Assembly: GCF_048544455.1 (NCBI RefSeq)
Contig: NC_133538.1
Location: forward strand, 142,783,922 to 142,847,921
Reading direction: 5' to 3'
Source of the DNA: Silene latifolia
Lineage: Eukaryota > Streptophyta > Magnoliopsida > Caryophyllales > Caryophyllaceae
Length of the DNA: 64,000 nucleotides
This document shows, one piece after another, positions 44,675 through 57,021 of this stretch. Under the pieces are notes generated by a model, which saw only the letters and a list, made by a program, of their open reading frames with translations, was not told where the DNA came from and did not search any database. How positions within the stretch are numbered: position 1 is the stretch's first letter; every line of letters starts with the position of its first letter. Position numbers and translations under genes: made by a program.

Positions 44675-46095
44675 ACGTTTCTAAAAAAAAAAGTAAAATA
44701 GAAAAGTAGAGTCTAAAGTAAAGTCTAACGGATAATGTATAAAGTTTAAGCTGAGTTTTAAAATTTAATGAAAAACTAATGTGGCGGAGTCTTAAGATTT
44801 CAGAGGGTTTACCTAATAATTTTACGAGGTAATATTGTGATATAATGGACCAAAACATGAACCACAAACACTAACAATACATTAGACTAGTTCATGTTTT
44901 AGTTGGACTGGGACATAAAAAAAACGCTTGTGATTTCGAAAGCTTTTCTGCTATTCAGTGCGATACCATGTATTCCACCTATTCGGGTTTTAAGGGTATC
45001 ATTAAGGCAAATTGTTTTTGATAAAATACAACATTGTGCTAGACCGGTTTGTAGCACGAGATCAGTAACTACAAAGAATGGAGTACTACATAGTACGTAC
45101 TTAAACAAGTACTCTTTTTGTCTTGGTCATTTGTTTACCTTTTAATTATTCTTTGTGAAAAGTATTTTAATCAAATGTGAACAAATGATCAGGACGCTAC
45201 AACTATATTAGCGAGACAGTAGAAAACTTTACCTGAACCGGTAGATACATTTGGCCTTTTTACTGCCAGTTGCAAGCTATTTTGGGTCTAATTAGCCCAT
45301 CTAGAAATTGTCAGGTTGAGACAATGGGTATGGGAATATCCATGTTACCCTAGGTAGAACCAAGTAAAGTTAACCGATGACTTTTGAGACTAATAGTTAA
45401 TATGGTAGGAAATGTGCTAAATCTACTAATACACGTATCTTTGAGTTCAATGTATTATGTGTACTTCATCATGTGTCATACATTAGAGTATTTAGACGCA
45501 GTTCAACCACATATTGTGGCACGAACAGCCTTTACAAAAAATCACATTTCTGGGATACAGGTTTACAAATTACAGTGCTCGACAATTTGGTGAATGGCAT
45601 ATGGACAATCTCCCATAGCGTGATCTATCTGTTTACAGTGTTCAGGACTAGATACATGTATACAGAAACCAGGACAAGAACACACGCACAAAAAAATCTC
45701 TCAGAAGTGAGGTTGAGATTAACTTACCCTCAGAGAAGACTGATGAAACCATTGATAGCCTATGCCAAGATAAATTTCCATCTACAAAATTTTTATCCAG
45801 AGATACTTGCAATGTTCTGCAGGCAACTGAACAAGTGTCTTGTGCAATGAATTTGTGCAAACTCTATGGTCAGTATAGCTGAAATCCCGAGGATTAAAAT
45901 CCACCAAACCGTGACTTCATGTCGACCTGTAATGCATTTAACCACTCGTATGAGAACATTACGCTTATACATAGAAATTCACAAAGTGGAGAAAAATAAA
46001 AAAAAATATATTAAAAAATAGGGTTTTTCTAAGTGGTACTCTCCAGTTTTTACGAACTCTACGTGGTACTCCTCATTTCTAAAAATATCATTGCT
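44675..46095. other. Intergenic DNA
   Basis: No gene recognised. Small ORFs at 44903-45145 and 45384-45850 have no motifs. At about 45100-45190 an imperfect pair TTGGTCATTTGTTTACC / GAACAAATGATCA hints at a degraded Stowaway MITE. Confidence 0.45.
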
Positions 46096-46100
46096 ACCCC

Positions 46101-46668
46101 TGTTGGGGATAAAATTTGCAAATTTTACTAGCAGGACACGTGGCATAAAAGGACTGGTCAATCGCGTGACTAGAGGATCGCTGACGTGGCAATGAGAGGG
46201 TCATTGGATTATCTTGAAGAAACACACACAAGTAGCATGCATAAAACGTGGCAGGAGAAGAAGTCAAAGTAACTGCCCCTATTTTTCAGGTAACAGTCCC
46301 TGGATGCTAGGAGCCTGACTCGGAGGAGCCTGCTGCAGTCAAAACCCTAGAAGGATAACTATAAAAGGGAGGAGCATACGTTTGAGGAGATCATTCTCTG
46401 GCCAATTATTAAAAATAAACACCATTGTACTTCCTTACTTGCTACGAAAATCTTGAAAGTCATAGTGAAAATACTTGGCGGGATTCCGACTCCCCCCGCG
46501 GTTGTTCCCACATCGGGTTTTCCGCGTCACCAAAATTCTCGCGTGTCATATTTTTTATTTCTTTATTTTTTACCTTTGCTTGTCGATTTCTTTACTTATT
46601 CGAAGTCACAAACGATCACTTTGACCCCCACAGATTAATATCTAACTGGTAAATTTTTACCCAAAACA
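46101..46668 (+). repeat. 5' LTR of the second Tat element
   Basis: 568 bp, TGTTGGGGATAAAATTTGC to CCCAAAACA. TATAAAAG at 46360-46367 is the core promoter. It differs from the 3' LTR by about one base change and one short indel. Confidence 0.95.
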
Positions 46669-46671
46669 ATT

Positions 46672-46688
46672 TGGCGCCCACCGTGGGG
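46672..46688 (+). other. Primer-binding site of the second Tat element
   Basis: TGGCGCCCACCGTGGGG, three bases after the LTR; the form known from Tat elements such as maize Grande/Cinful. Confidence 0.85.
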
Positions 46689-46740
46689 CCTCAGTGATCA
46701 ATCTCTCATAAAGTTGAAATTAAGCAGTCCGTCCGTCATC

Positions 46741-48353
46741 ATGTCTGGAGCCAGCGCAAGTTCGTCCAGCACCCAGGGGGTATCCTCTCAATCTTCTGGG
46801 GGAAGATCTCTTCCAGCAAGCGCAGGATCACTCACTGCATCGTCAGCAGCCAGCCAGATGGCCTCGGTCAGCGCATCTCCGAAGGCCATGCCACCACCTT
46901 TCAAGCCTCCCCAAGTGCCCAAGGCGTCAAGAACACCGGTGTTACGAGATCCAGCAGGAAAGCCCTTTTCAAAGCAGACCCGGATCAGCGGCGCATCCGG
47001 AGGAATCCATCAAGAGATCGCATCGGGAGGAGTCCCGAAGAAGTCGAGCCTCATCACGGCACCGTCGAGTGGTGTTGGAAGGAATGGATACCCCGCACCG
47101 AGCCATCGAAAGCTCGAGGAGGGACAACCAGGACCTCGGGGGGGTTGCAACGAAACTCAGGACCTCGTCACCCACGCGCCTCCACCTTCGAGGCCCCGGT
47201 TTGATCACCAACGCGGGCCCCAGGCAGATCCCATCGTAGCCGATCACTAGATCGGATCTTGAAGGAGTAACACCCGGAGGAGCCATCGAGCCCAAAGTGG
47301 ATTAGGGTTCTGTCTTTTGATCGACCATTCGCCTTGAGCCCAACCCTGTAGTAGTGCTCTGTCTAATAGTCAGGGAACTAACTCGCAATTTTTTGCAGAA
47401 CACCCCTCGGCGGGTGGCGGGATGGAATCCAGGACCAAAGATCGGCATGAGGAACCCAAAGAAGCGGACATTTCTCGGGAGGAACCCGGGTGGGAGGAAC
47501 CTCTCCTCAACAAGCACCGTGAGTGGCAACTAGGAACCATCGTCCACGCAACACCTTTGGCAAGTCACCAGGATCAATTCCAATTCGGGAGGAGCCTGGT
47601 GGGGAGGTACATCTGTTGGCTCTTTTCCTTTGTCTCTAACCCTCTTGCAGAACAGGCGACTGCTTTGGGAACAAAGAATACCGGGAGTTGAGGAGTTGAG
47701 GGACTCGATGTACGGGATTCCGGTGTAGCGAGACCCCCGGAGAAGGTAACACGAGATAGCTACGCGATTCCCCTTTCGTGGATGACATAGCCCCCTTGTC
47801 GGTGTCCCAAAAGGATGCGTCCGCCACCATGACGCTTTACGACGGAACCACGGATCCTCTTGACCATATCAACCACTACAAGCAAAAGATGATGGTGATC
47901 ACCGCGACAGGCTCCTTGAAAGAAGCTTGTATGTGTAAAGGGTTTGGATCCACTCTGTCCGGGAGTGACCTTGCAATGGTTCGTCACCGCCAAACAGAGC
48001 ATAACCCGCTTCGCCGACTTAGTCAATGCCTTCCACCACGGTTGCACAAAGAAGCAGCACAGGTAAAAAAACAAACCAAAGTGACTGTCTGATCGGATAG
48101 TGCGGGGACTCGAGGAGGCCACGTGAGATTTTTTCGAACGGGTTCAACAGGAGAAGGTGGCAATCCCTCGGTGCGACATAGCCACAGCCATAGCCATAGA
48201 AGCATTCCGCCAGGAGTCGGACTTGTATAAAGATTTGACCAAGTACCCATGCACTACCTTCGAGGAGGTGCAGACAAAGGCAATTGCAGTCATGCGGCCG
48301 GAAGAAGACTCGGGGCCCGAAGGGCGGCCTTATGGCATGATCCTACATCCGTA
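46741..48353 (+). pseudogene. Gag of the second Tat element, frameshifted
   Basis: ATG 46741 opens a Ser/Ala/Pro-rich N-terminus (MSGASASSSSTQGVSSQSSG). The frame is lost near 46970. The capsid region reappears at 47840-48090 (MTLYDGTTDPLDHINHYKQK) and at 48150-48340 (AFRQESDLYKDLTKYPCTTF), each in a different frame. Not translatable as one protein. Confidence 0.78.
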
Positions 48354-48783
48354 AAGGCACTGTGGAGAAGCGAATGAAAGAGCCAAACCCTAAGCAAACC
48401 CGTGAATAAAGTATCGGAGGGCCCGGGAGGAAAGAAAAACTCGAGCCACCTCCCGAAAGTAAGTGAGTATAAATTCTCAATCAATCTTGCAGGTGTACTC
48501 AAGGCCCTAAAGGAGATCCGAGGAGTCGGATGGCCAGAAGCGGATCGACGAGCGTCCTAACGACAAGAGAGACTCGGTAAAAGGTGCGAATATCATGATG
48601 ACATCGGCCATGACAAGACGAATGCTACACCTTGAGAAAGGAAGTCAAATTCGAGACGATCGAGGAAACCTGGACCACCTATTGCCGGAGGCTCCACCAA
48701 AGTTCATTCCACTAACCAGGTTCCGCCTACTCCTCCACCGTGTGCACTAGAATTGTAAATGTTATTACGGGAGGCTCGGAATT
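48354..48783 (+). other. Decayed Gag C-terminus to protease spacer
   Basis: No continuous frame; presumed remnant of the nucleocapsid and linker. Motifs could not be read with confidence. Confidence 0.4.
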
Positions 48784-49413
48784 GTGCGGCTCGACCTATT
48801 CAGCCCAAAAGACACGCCACACAAACTAAAGGAGATAAGCCGAGTTTTCCTGCAGAGTCGGCCGCCAGACCTCCTGCGATCACCTTTGATGAAACAGACG
48901 CACAAAATGCTCCGAGCAACACCACGACGCTCCGATCATCACCCTCCCCATAGGAAAGCTGCGAGGTACGGAAGATCTGGTGGACACGGGAAGCTCCGTC
49001 AACTCGATTATCTTTGGAAACATCAAGGTCGTGGGGTTGGCGAGAAGGACTTAGCAACAAAAGGGGTACCTCTAGTCGGTTTTAGTGGCGAAACGAAGCA
49101 CTCTCTGGGAGAAATCGTCATCCCAACCTATGCCAAAGGAGTCAACAAGCAGGTAAGATACTTGGTTATCGATGGGCCCTCTACTTACAATGTGATTCTT
49201 GGCAGGCCCTGGATCCACGAAATGAAGGCGGTACCTTCAACTTACCACCAATGCCTGAAATTCCCAACGCCTTGGGGAGTGCAAGAAATACGTGGGGATC
49301 AGGAGGAAGTTAAGAATTGCTACAAGATAGCCCTAAAACCAACAAATGGGCCAAAGATAGCAATTACAGAGCGAGCATCCGGGAAGAATACGTCGAGCCA
49401 CCTCGGGATTTAG
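48784..49413 (+). pseudogene. Protease region of the second Tat element
   Basis: The active-site LVDTGSSVN triad (DTG at 48983-48991) survives in one frame. The following LGEIVIPTYAKGVNKQVRYL and NVILGRPWIHEMKAVPSTYH region is in another frame of the same stretch. Confidence 0.8.
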
Positions 49414-50560
49414 ACGAGATCGGCTGGATGAGCCGCAAACGAACGAACCATATTCATCGGGTCGAATGCACAGGTAAAGTCCGTCAGGAACTTGTTCAAT
49501 TATTGAGAGCTAACATGGATTGCTTTGCTTGGTCCCACAATGACATGGTAGGTATAGATCCAAGTATCATAACACACAAGCTGAGTGTGGACCCAAGCTA
49601 TAAGCCTATCCAGCAGAAGAGGAGGAAGATTGCTCCAGAGAGGAACCAGGTCATAAACCAGGAGGTAGACAACGCTCATTCTTTGGAAAAATCGAGGAAG
49701 TAAAGTACCGGAATGGTGTCTAATGTGGTGGTAGTTAGAAAAAGAATGGCAAGTGGAGGGTTTGTGTCGATTTTACGGACCTAAATAAAGCTTGCCCTAA
49801 AGACCCGTTCCGCCGCCGCACATAGACGCCATGGTGGATGCCACGGCGAGCCGTGAAATGCTCACATTCCGGATGCTTGGAGTGGCTACAACCGGATCAA
49901 GATGCACCGGATGATCAAGAGAAAACGGCATCCAGGTCAGAGCGAGGTATCTATTGCTATAACGTGATGCCCTCTGGTCTAAAGAATGCAGGTTCCACCT
50001 ACCAACGGCAGAACAAATAGGCCGCACCATGGAGGTATACATCGACGACATGGTGGTGAAATCAAAGCAAGCTACCCAGCACGTTGAACATCTGGTTGAC
50101 ACTTTCAGCACTCTGAGAAAATATGAAATGAAGCTGAATCCCTCGAAGTGCACTTTCGGAGTCTCCAGTGGGAAGTTCCTGGGATATATGGTCACCAAGA
50201 GGGGGATAGAAGCCAGCACTGATCAAATCAAGGCCATACTCCAGCTGGAGTCACCTCAAAAGCCGAAGGACGTGCAGCGCCTGACGGGGCGAGGGCAGGG
50301 GCGAGTAGCTGCCCTGAACAGGTTCATAGCAAGGTCCTCAGACAGGTGCAGGTTATTTTATGACATCCTAAGAAAGAGCCAGAAGTTCGAGTGGACGGAG
50401 GAGCATGAGGCAAAGACTCAACGAGTGAAAAGATATCCGAGCACTCCACCACTACTATCAAAGCCGAACACGGAGAACCCTTTGTCTTTGTACCTCTCTT
50501 GAACGGAGGTGGTGTCGGTGCGAGTGCTAATTCGAGAGCAAGAAGGAATACAAAGATCCA
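49414..50560 (+). pseudogene. Reverse transcriptase of the second Tat element
   Basis: Begins with CFAWSHNDMVGIDPSIITHK and KPIQQKRRKIAPERNQ. The core is broken at 49700-49900. The catalytic EVYIDDMVVKSKQ is at about 50031-50070, followed by KLNPSKCTFGVSSGKFLGYM. Several frames are needed to follow it. Confidence 0.82.
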
Positions 50561-51420
50561 AAGATACTATGTCGGTAAGTCCCCGCTACCCGCAGAAACC
50601 AGGTACACCTCACTCGAAAAACTTGACTTGCTACCGGTCACGACCTCCTATAAGTTGCGACCTTATTTTGAATCCCATACTATCTCTGTGGTAACTAACT
50701 ACCCTCTTAAGACTATAATGAGGAAACCGAGTTATCGGGAAGAATGGCCAAGTGGTCCATACACCGAGTGGCTACGATCCGAAATTCGAACCTCGGACAA
50801 AGAATCAAGTCCCGTGGCTCGCGGACTTCGCCTCCGACTTTTCCCCCTCCCTCCGGATGCGGCCGAGAAGGAAATCCTCACTCCGGAGGAGGATAAAGGA
50901 GAGCTTGAGATGTGGGAGCCGAATGTAGATGGAGCCTCAAATATGAAGGAGCAGGAGTTGGTCCGGTCCTTAAGTCACCCCAAGGGGACCTGTTGGTCCA
51001 GCGATTCGGTGCGAATTTAAAGCTACCAATAACGAGGCGAGAATATGAGGCCTTAATCTTGGGTCCGGGGCTCTGGACCTAAAAATCGTGCACCTCCGGG
51101 TATACGGCGACTCCCAACTCATCGTGAACCATGTAAATAACTCTTATGCAGCTAGGGACCCCACTATGATGGCCTACCTGGAAATAGCGCAAGCGTTGAA
51201 ACTCAGGTTCCAGACCTTCAACATCAAGCAAATCCCGGGGACCGAACGTGGAGGTCGACGCCTTAGGCGCCTCGGGGGCAACATTCAAGACAGTACAATC
51301 TCCACCGTACCTATCGTCCACGTCTTTAGAACCGCGATATCAAAAGCGAACAAGACAACGAAGGCACTGGTGGCTCACCACAATCACGGGAAAAAGGGGT
51401 GTTAGCAAACACCACCGACC
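50561..51420 (+). pseudogene. RNase H and archaeal-type RNase H of the second Tat element
   Basis: Decayed RT-linked RNase H (about 50580-50800), then VDGASNMKEQ (about 50925) and LRVYGDSQLIVNHVNNSYAA (about 51091-51150), the Tat-specific second RNase H. Confidence 0.78.
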
Positions 51421-51479
51421 CAAGAAGAGGTTGTAGATTGGAGGAAGCCTTATCAAGATTAGTTGCAGAATGACACACT

Positions 51480-52640
51480 TCCGGCAGAAAAAAAAGAGGT
51501 AAGAAGCTTTAAAATGCGAGCCTCGATTTGTCCGATTGATGGTGTCTTGTTCAGAAATCCTACGCAGGACCCTACCCGAGGTGCCTGGATAAGGATGAAG
51601 CCCAGTCATTTTACATACTATCCACGGTGGTGAATGTGGAAACCATGCGGGGGGGAGCACATCAACAAGGCCCTCGGGCGGGGGTACTTTGGCCCACGAT
51701 GCGCAAAGATCTTTATGGAATACGCGAAAAAAAGTGTGCGCTTTGTCAAAGGTACGCCGATCGACCACCGACTGCGGAGAACCTCTCGCACCCGATTATT
51801 TTCTCCTGGCCTTTTATGAAATGGGGAATGGACATAGTGGGACCGCGCCAAGGCACCGGGAAACAAGGTCTACATGCTTGCCATGACGGACTACTTCTCC
51901 AAATGGATAGAGGCGGAATCATTCTCCCAAATTACCGAGGCCCGGGTGATATCTTTTATTAAACGCAACATCATCCGTAGGTTTGGTATTCCATCGAAAT
52001 AATATGCGATAATGGGTCTCGATTTATTGGTAATAAGACGAAGCATTTTGTGCTAGTTGGAACATTTCATTGCGAAGTCTACTCCCGGGAACCCTCACCC
52101 AATGGCGGTGAGTCCAAGAATAATATCATAGTGGAGAACCCGAGAAAGAAGTTGGAAGAAATTGGGGGCAAATGGGCGGAGGAGCTACCACTAGTCCTAT
52201 GGGGTGACGAGGACCACCCCTAAAGTAGAACAGGCAAGCTCCTTGACTGGTGTTGGGTCAAGCGATTATCCTTCAGAGGTCGTGGTTCCTACCCACGGAT
52301 ACGGGTGCCTGCAGAGGAGCGGAACAGTGGAAATGGCAAGCGGTTTAGACACGGTGGATGAGCTCGGAACCGGCGCCCGGATCGGGATGGCCTCATACAG
52401 TGCGCAGTGACCGGAGCTCTGACAAAAATGTAAAGGTCGGGACCGCAAGTAGGAGACTTGGTCCGAGGAAAGTTTTCGAACACTAAAAACTGCAGAGCGG
52501 CAAATTTGCCTACAATTGGGAAGGACCGTCATAGGGTGGAAAGTATCGTCGGAAATGGAGCCTACGGGCTCATGACAATGGAAGGGCAAATGGTCCTAGA
52601 TCGTGGAATATCATCCACCTAAAGAAGTATTACATATAAA
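51480..52640 (+). pseudogene. Integrase of the second Tat element
   Basis: The KKCALCQRYADR zinc segment and SWPFMKWGMDIVGP (catalytic Asp region) are readable at about 51730-51850. The rest, to about 52250, is found only in fragments over all frames. Confidence 0.68.
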
Positions 52641-53303
52641 GCGACGGAGAGCGATCGGCAAAGAACCAGACATGCAATACGACCCCACCAGGTTCCAGGT
52701 TTTGCAAAAGTGTCCTTTTCCTTTCTAAGAGCTTCAATTTTTCAAATAGAACCTTAAAAATCCTTTTCCGAGCTTCCAAATAAAACTTTTGACTTCAAGT
52801 TATCAGATTATAATCAAAATTTCAGTATGCCTTAAACAAATTACCTTAAAATCTAAGTTTTATCAACAGTACGCTTTGGGCTTATTTCAAAATTTGCATG
52901 CTCTAGAAGATAGGAGCCTGCGAAAGCTAATCTGGTGGAGTTTCTATGTCCCTACACAGAGAAGCATGGACTTATGGCTAAGTACCCACAGATCGGATGA
53001 ACTAGGCTCCTGGAGTACTCAGCATCTGTGCAAGCGAGGTTCCTCTGAATAGAGGGGCAACTAGATCCCAGAGCCTCCAATCAACGAAAGCCGCCAATAA
53101 TACAACGAAAAAGGTGCACGCACGACAAAATAAAGGTACGCCAGAAAACGGCAGAATATTAACTAAAGCGCACGAAACGGCAAAATATCAAAACGCTTCG
53201 CTCCCATGAGCAAAGCCAAAACATACCGAAAATTATCCAAAAACTAATAAAGTTTTATGCCACACAGGCCTTAAAATAAATACGAAAATAGAAAGGAAGT
53301 GGT
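52641..53303. other. Spacer between integrase and the antisense gene
   Basis: No gene or clear repeat. Confidence 0.5.
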
Positions 53304-53903
53304 TCAGAGCCTCGTCGAGTACCCAAAGACAACACGCTCCACCTCTGCAGCAGGAGCTGGAACATTTCCAGGAGCAGGCTGAACAGAGTTGCCTTCCGGA
53401 ACCAGGTTGTCAGCAGTGTGGGTTCCTCCCTGAACCTCTTCCTCCCCGACAGCAGAGAAGCCGTCATCCTCCTCCAAGGCGTCAATCTCAAAATCCGACA
53501 ATATTCCCAAATCAACCTTCTCGGGAAAAGAGTCAGCAAACAACCGTTCTTCCTCTTCCAGATCCCAAGACAGGTGCTTCCCCTCTTGAAACTCCCTGAT
53601 GCAAGCAATCTTCATCTCCCAGGAAGAACAAGCGCGAGACGGGTCGAGGGCCTTGGATAGATTGGCTTTCTTCTCTTTCAAGACCCTGTTCTCGTGATCG
53701 AGAGAGTTGTTAACCTCCATCACTTGAGCAAGCCGCTCCTCAGACTCCTTCAGGCTGATGCGCACTGAGTCAGCCTCCCCTCGAAGACCAGCCTTCTCCT
53801 TTCTCTCCACATCCAGCTGGTCAAGAAGCTCCCTTTTTTCCGTCTGCAGGAGGCATACGTCATCTTCCAGCTTAGCAAGTTTCTCCCTAATAAGGAGAGA
53901 GAT

Positions 53904-53935
53904 CTGCAGCGACTGGCAGAAAGAAGGAAAATCCT

Positions 53936-53986
<51 letters not shown>

Positions 53987-54004
53987 AAAACAAAAAAGAT
54001 CTAC
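53904..54004 (-). other. T-tract intron of the PF04195-like antisense gene
   Basis: In gene sense, donor GAG/GTAGATC, then an uninterrupted T run (about 46 bases, plus-strand A at 53939-53984), and acceptor CGCTGCAG. Splicing joins the frames of exons 3 and 4 by my reading. It parallels the T-tract intron at 5178-5323. Confidence 0.7.
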
Positions 54005-54412
54005 CTCAAAGGCATGCTCAGCTTCCAAATCCGCCATCTCTTTTAGGGGCCTCTTCTCCGGCGACGAACGAGGACCAGGGGAAGCGTGAAGCGTTGCCCA
54101 AGTAAGGCCGGTGACCAAGGGCCCCTGGACCGCCAAACCCTTCTGGGAGCTTCAAAGTCATTTCAGGGAGGGGAGCATTAGGGCCCTTGGGAGTGGAAAC
54201 TTCCCTATCCTCAGGAGGCAGCGATGCAAGAGGAGTAATTTCAACAGGCACCGAGTCAGAAGAAGTAGCAGGCTTCTTCGAGCAAGCAGCCTCGGCATCC
54301 AAAGAGGACTCGTTCTTTCTCTTAGAGGCAGGCTTGGGGGCGCCTCCAGTGGCCCTCTTCCTCCTCTGAGCCAATATCATTTGCAAAGTAACCTTGGACC
54401 TAGCAGAATCTA

Positions 54413-54457
54413 GGAACCAGAAATTTTCAGGAACCAGAAATTTTCAGGAACCAGAAA
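54413..54457. repeat. Triplicated 18-bp repeat in an intron
   Basis: GGAACCAGAAATTTTCA occurs twice in tandem and the first half a third time, inside the intron between exons 2 and 3 of the antisense gene. Confidence 0.8.
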
Positions 54458-55623
54458 TGAAAAGCAAGAAATAAAGGGAAGAGGGTCATACCAGACGACA
54501 TTTCTTCTTCCTCCTCTTCCACAGCAGGGGTCGGTGCACCAGGAGAAAAACCAAGCAGGCGGTTAAAGGAACGTTTTTCAGAGATACGTCAAAGAGCTTC
54601 GTTAAGGAAGCTACGTCCGACGAAGGAACAGGACGATTCAAACCTGCACAAAAAAGCAAGTAAGGAAAGTAAGAAAGCAAAGAACAAAGGAACAAACAGT
54701 GGAAGGTACCAAGTACCTGTGGTAGATCTCCACTTGGAGAACAAATAATCAACTGGAGGAGGGAGAGAACTAATTTCCACGAAAATGAAACGGCGGAATC
54801 AGTCAGCGTCATTGGGTTTTGGAGGAAAGATTATACAGTGCTCCTCATTTTCCCTAACGCGCAAGGTCACTTGGTCGTGCCCCAGAGACCTCACGGTGAA
54901 GAGATGACCCAGATCCCCAAGATCAATTCCAGAATCATACAAATCGTTCATAATACAAAGAGGGACCAAAGTACGCCAAGCATAAGGGGCAACTTGGCAT
55001 ACGGCAAGGTTGTTAAAACGAAGAAAATCTTGAATTAACTTTGGAAAAGGAAACCTTAAACCTAGAAAAAAAGGGTAATAATACAAGCAAGTCCAACCCG
55101 GCCTACGAAAATCGGCCCTCTGACCCGAAAGAGGGACATGCACTACGACATCATCAGAAAACCCAAACAACTCCTTGATCATGGCAATATCAGCCGGATC
55201 GAATTCGGAATCGCAGGAATGAGTGGGAGTGAGAATAGAGGTAGAAGGAAACAAGTCATTAGGATTAAAACTCGGGACAGAAGAGCTAGATGATCGAGTA
55301 TTTTTCCGAGCCATTGCAAAAGGAAAAGAAAGGAAAACGGAGGGTACCTGGCAAAGGGACGCGGCTTGAAGATGAAGGAGAAGGATTTTTTGGAAGATGA
55401 AAGAGAAAATTTCTTTGGGAGATGGAAAAAGTAAAGAGAAGAGTGGTATTAAAAGAACTTATGGGAAATAGGGAAGCAAGTGGGCGGTTGGAAGAGTAAT
55501 GGGATGCGGCAGTTGAAGTGTCCAGGGATGAAAAGTCCAGTCTTGTCACGTCAATGAAACTCTGACGGCTTAGGAAACTGAAATTCCCGCCCAAGTGTAC
55601 TTGCCCAGGAATTTGGGGGCAAT

Positions 55624-56187
55624 TGTTGGGGATAAAATTTGCAAATTTTACTAGCAGGACACGTGGCATAAAAGGACTGGTCAATCGCGTGACTAGAGGA
55701 TCGCTGACGTGGCAATGAGAGGGTCATTGGATTATCTTGAAGAAACACACACAAGTAGCATGCATAAAACGTGGCAGGAGAAGAAGTCAAAGTAACTGCC
55801 CCTATTTTTCAGGTAACAGTCCCTGGATGCTAGGAGCCTGACTCGGAGGAGCCTGCTGCAGTCAAAACCCTAGAAGGATAACTATAAAAGGGAGGAGCAT
55901 ACGTTTGAGGAGATCATTCTCTGGCCAATTATTAAAAAGAAACACCATTGTACTTCCTTACTTGCTACGAAAATCTTGAAAGTCATAGTGAAAATACTTG
56001 GCGGGATTCCGACTCCCCCCGCGGTTGTTCCCACATCGGGTTTTCCGCGTCACCAAAATTCTCGCGTGTCATATTTTTTATTTCTTTATTTTTTACCTTT
56101 GCTTGTCGATTTCTTTACTTATTCGAAGTCACAAACGATCACTTTGACCCCCACAAAAATCTAACTGGTAAATTTTTACCCAAAACA
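55624..56187 (+). repeat. 3' LTR of the second Tat element
   Basis: 564 bp, preceded by the polypurine tract TTTGGGGGCAAT. Nearly identical to 46101-46668: one T/G change (AAAAATAAAC versus AAAAAGAAAC) and a 4-bp indel near the end. Confidence 0.95.
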
Positions 56188-57021
56188 ACCCCCAAGATAT
56201 TTTACTTATTCTAAGTGGTAACCCAGTTAGTAATTTCCGTTAGATTTTCTGTCACTTACCTCTAATTTCCGTCACCCCTCAATTAAGCCCCACCAGTTCT
56301 CACATCTTCTATCATCACTCCATCATCTACAATCCACCAAAGCCACCACCTATCACCTCCTTCAACCAACCCCTAATCAGTATTTCAGTTGTTTTTTTCC
56401 CCTAGTAACCTCCCACCTCCCTCTTTTTAATAGGAGTAAAATATTATGATATGATAAGGTAACAGAGACAACTTAGTGTTCCCGTAGCTAGAAACTTTTC
56501 TAAAAACTCTGTGCAAAACTAGTCGATAGCTAAATCCACTTTTTTTTGGGGGCAAGGTAATTATGATGGGAAGGAGAAGGATGTAACTGCAAGGGGCTGA
56601 AAGGAAAGCCTACACTTCTCCGTATTCCTTACCAATGAGTTATCATAAAGTAATGAACTTAAAATTGAGAACATCAGTTTGGGTATAGGCGTATAGCTAA
56701 CCTTGAAAGTTTGACATCAAAATTCACCGGAGTCGACCTGAAGCTTAGATTGCGACATTCTTCACCTTCAATCATTGTGAGTATAATTATAAACAAGAGC
56801 GGACGAGATAAATTCCTGTTTTAGTTTTGCATAGCAATGGTTGGTTAGTAGCAGATAATTCCTCAGTCAGATCTAAAAGAGAAAGGTAAGAAAATTTGCA
56901 GAAAAGATGAGAACATACCATGAGTGTCAGGATACAATATCGTCGCTAAAAAACAGTGATACCAGCCCTTCAGCTGTCTTGTTAGTTCCATGTCAGTGGA
57001 AACAAGATTTACAGTAATTTA
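56188..57021. other. Flank of the Tat element and 3' DNA of the mTERF gene
   Basis: Continues the target sequence after the ACCCC duplication; no gene. The AAGTGGTA block at 56215 is also found at 46033 on the other flank, so the target was probably an older repeat. Confidence 0.5.

Larger units (their letters stand above)
53304..55314 (-). pseudogene. Antisense gene of the second Tat element: PF04195-like (putative gypsy-type transposon protein) with coiled coil
   Basis: Opposite to gag-pol, four exons by splice reading: 54717-55314, 54492-54643, 54005-54399 and 53304-53903. Exon 1 starts ATG 55314 and holds the conserved core (PFFLGLRFPFPKLIQDFLRF, APYAWRTLVPLCIMNDLY), the pattern of the domain Pfam calls putative gypsy-type transposon (PF04195, named from memory). 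One in-frame TGA at 54799-54801 interrupts exon 1, and a one-base shift near 54600 breaks exon 2. Exon 3 is Lys/Pro-rich with nuclear-localisation-like KRKNE clusters. Exon 4 is a long coiled coil (REKLAKLEDDVCLLQTEKRE onward) with an acidic tail. It was probably a DNA- or chromatin-associated protein; its function in the element is unknown. Confidence 0.78.
46101..56187 (+). mobile_element. Complete Tat-type Gypsy element, 10.1 kb, decayed gag-pol, antisense gene
   Basis: Two almost identical LTRs (46101-46668 and 55624-56187), a 5-bp duplication ACCCC (46096-46100 and 56188-56192), a PBS and a polypurine tract define it. The gag-protease-RT-RNase H-integrase remnants run plus strand and an antisense gene fills 53304-55314. 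The archaeal-type RNase H remnant (YGDSQLIVNHVNNSYAARDP) puts it in the Tat clade. The coding part is full of frameshifts although the LTRs are young, so it probably moved as a non-autonomous copy. Confidence 0.92.

Noticed and set aside
44375..45850. Small ORFs (44375-44569, 44903-45145, 45384-45850) as host genes
   Set aside because: No motifs, no splice pattern, AT-rich context; the first lies inside a TIR element.
53758..54105. Plus-strand ORF with poly-lysine
   Set aside because: Shadow of the T-tract intron of the antisense gene on the minus strand.
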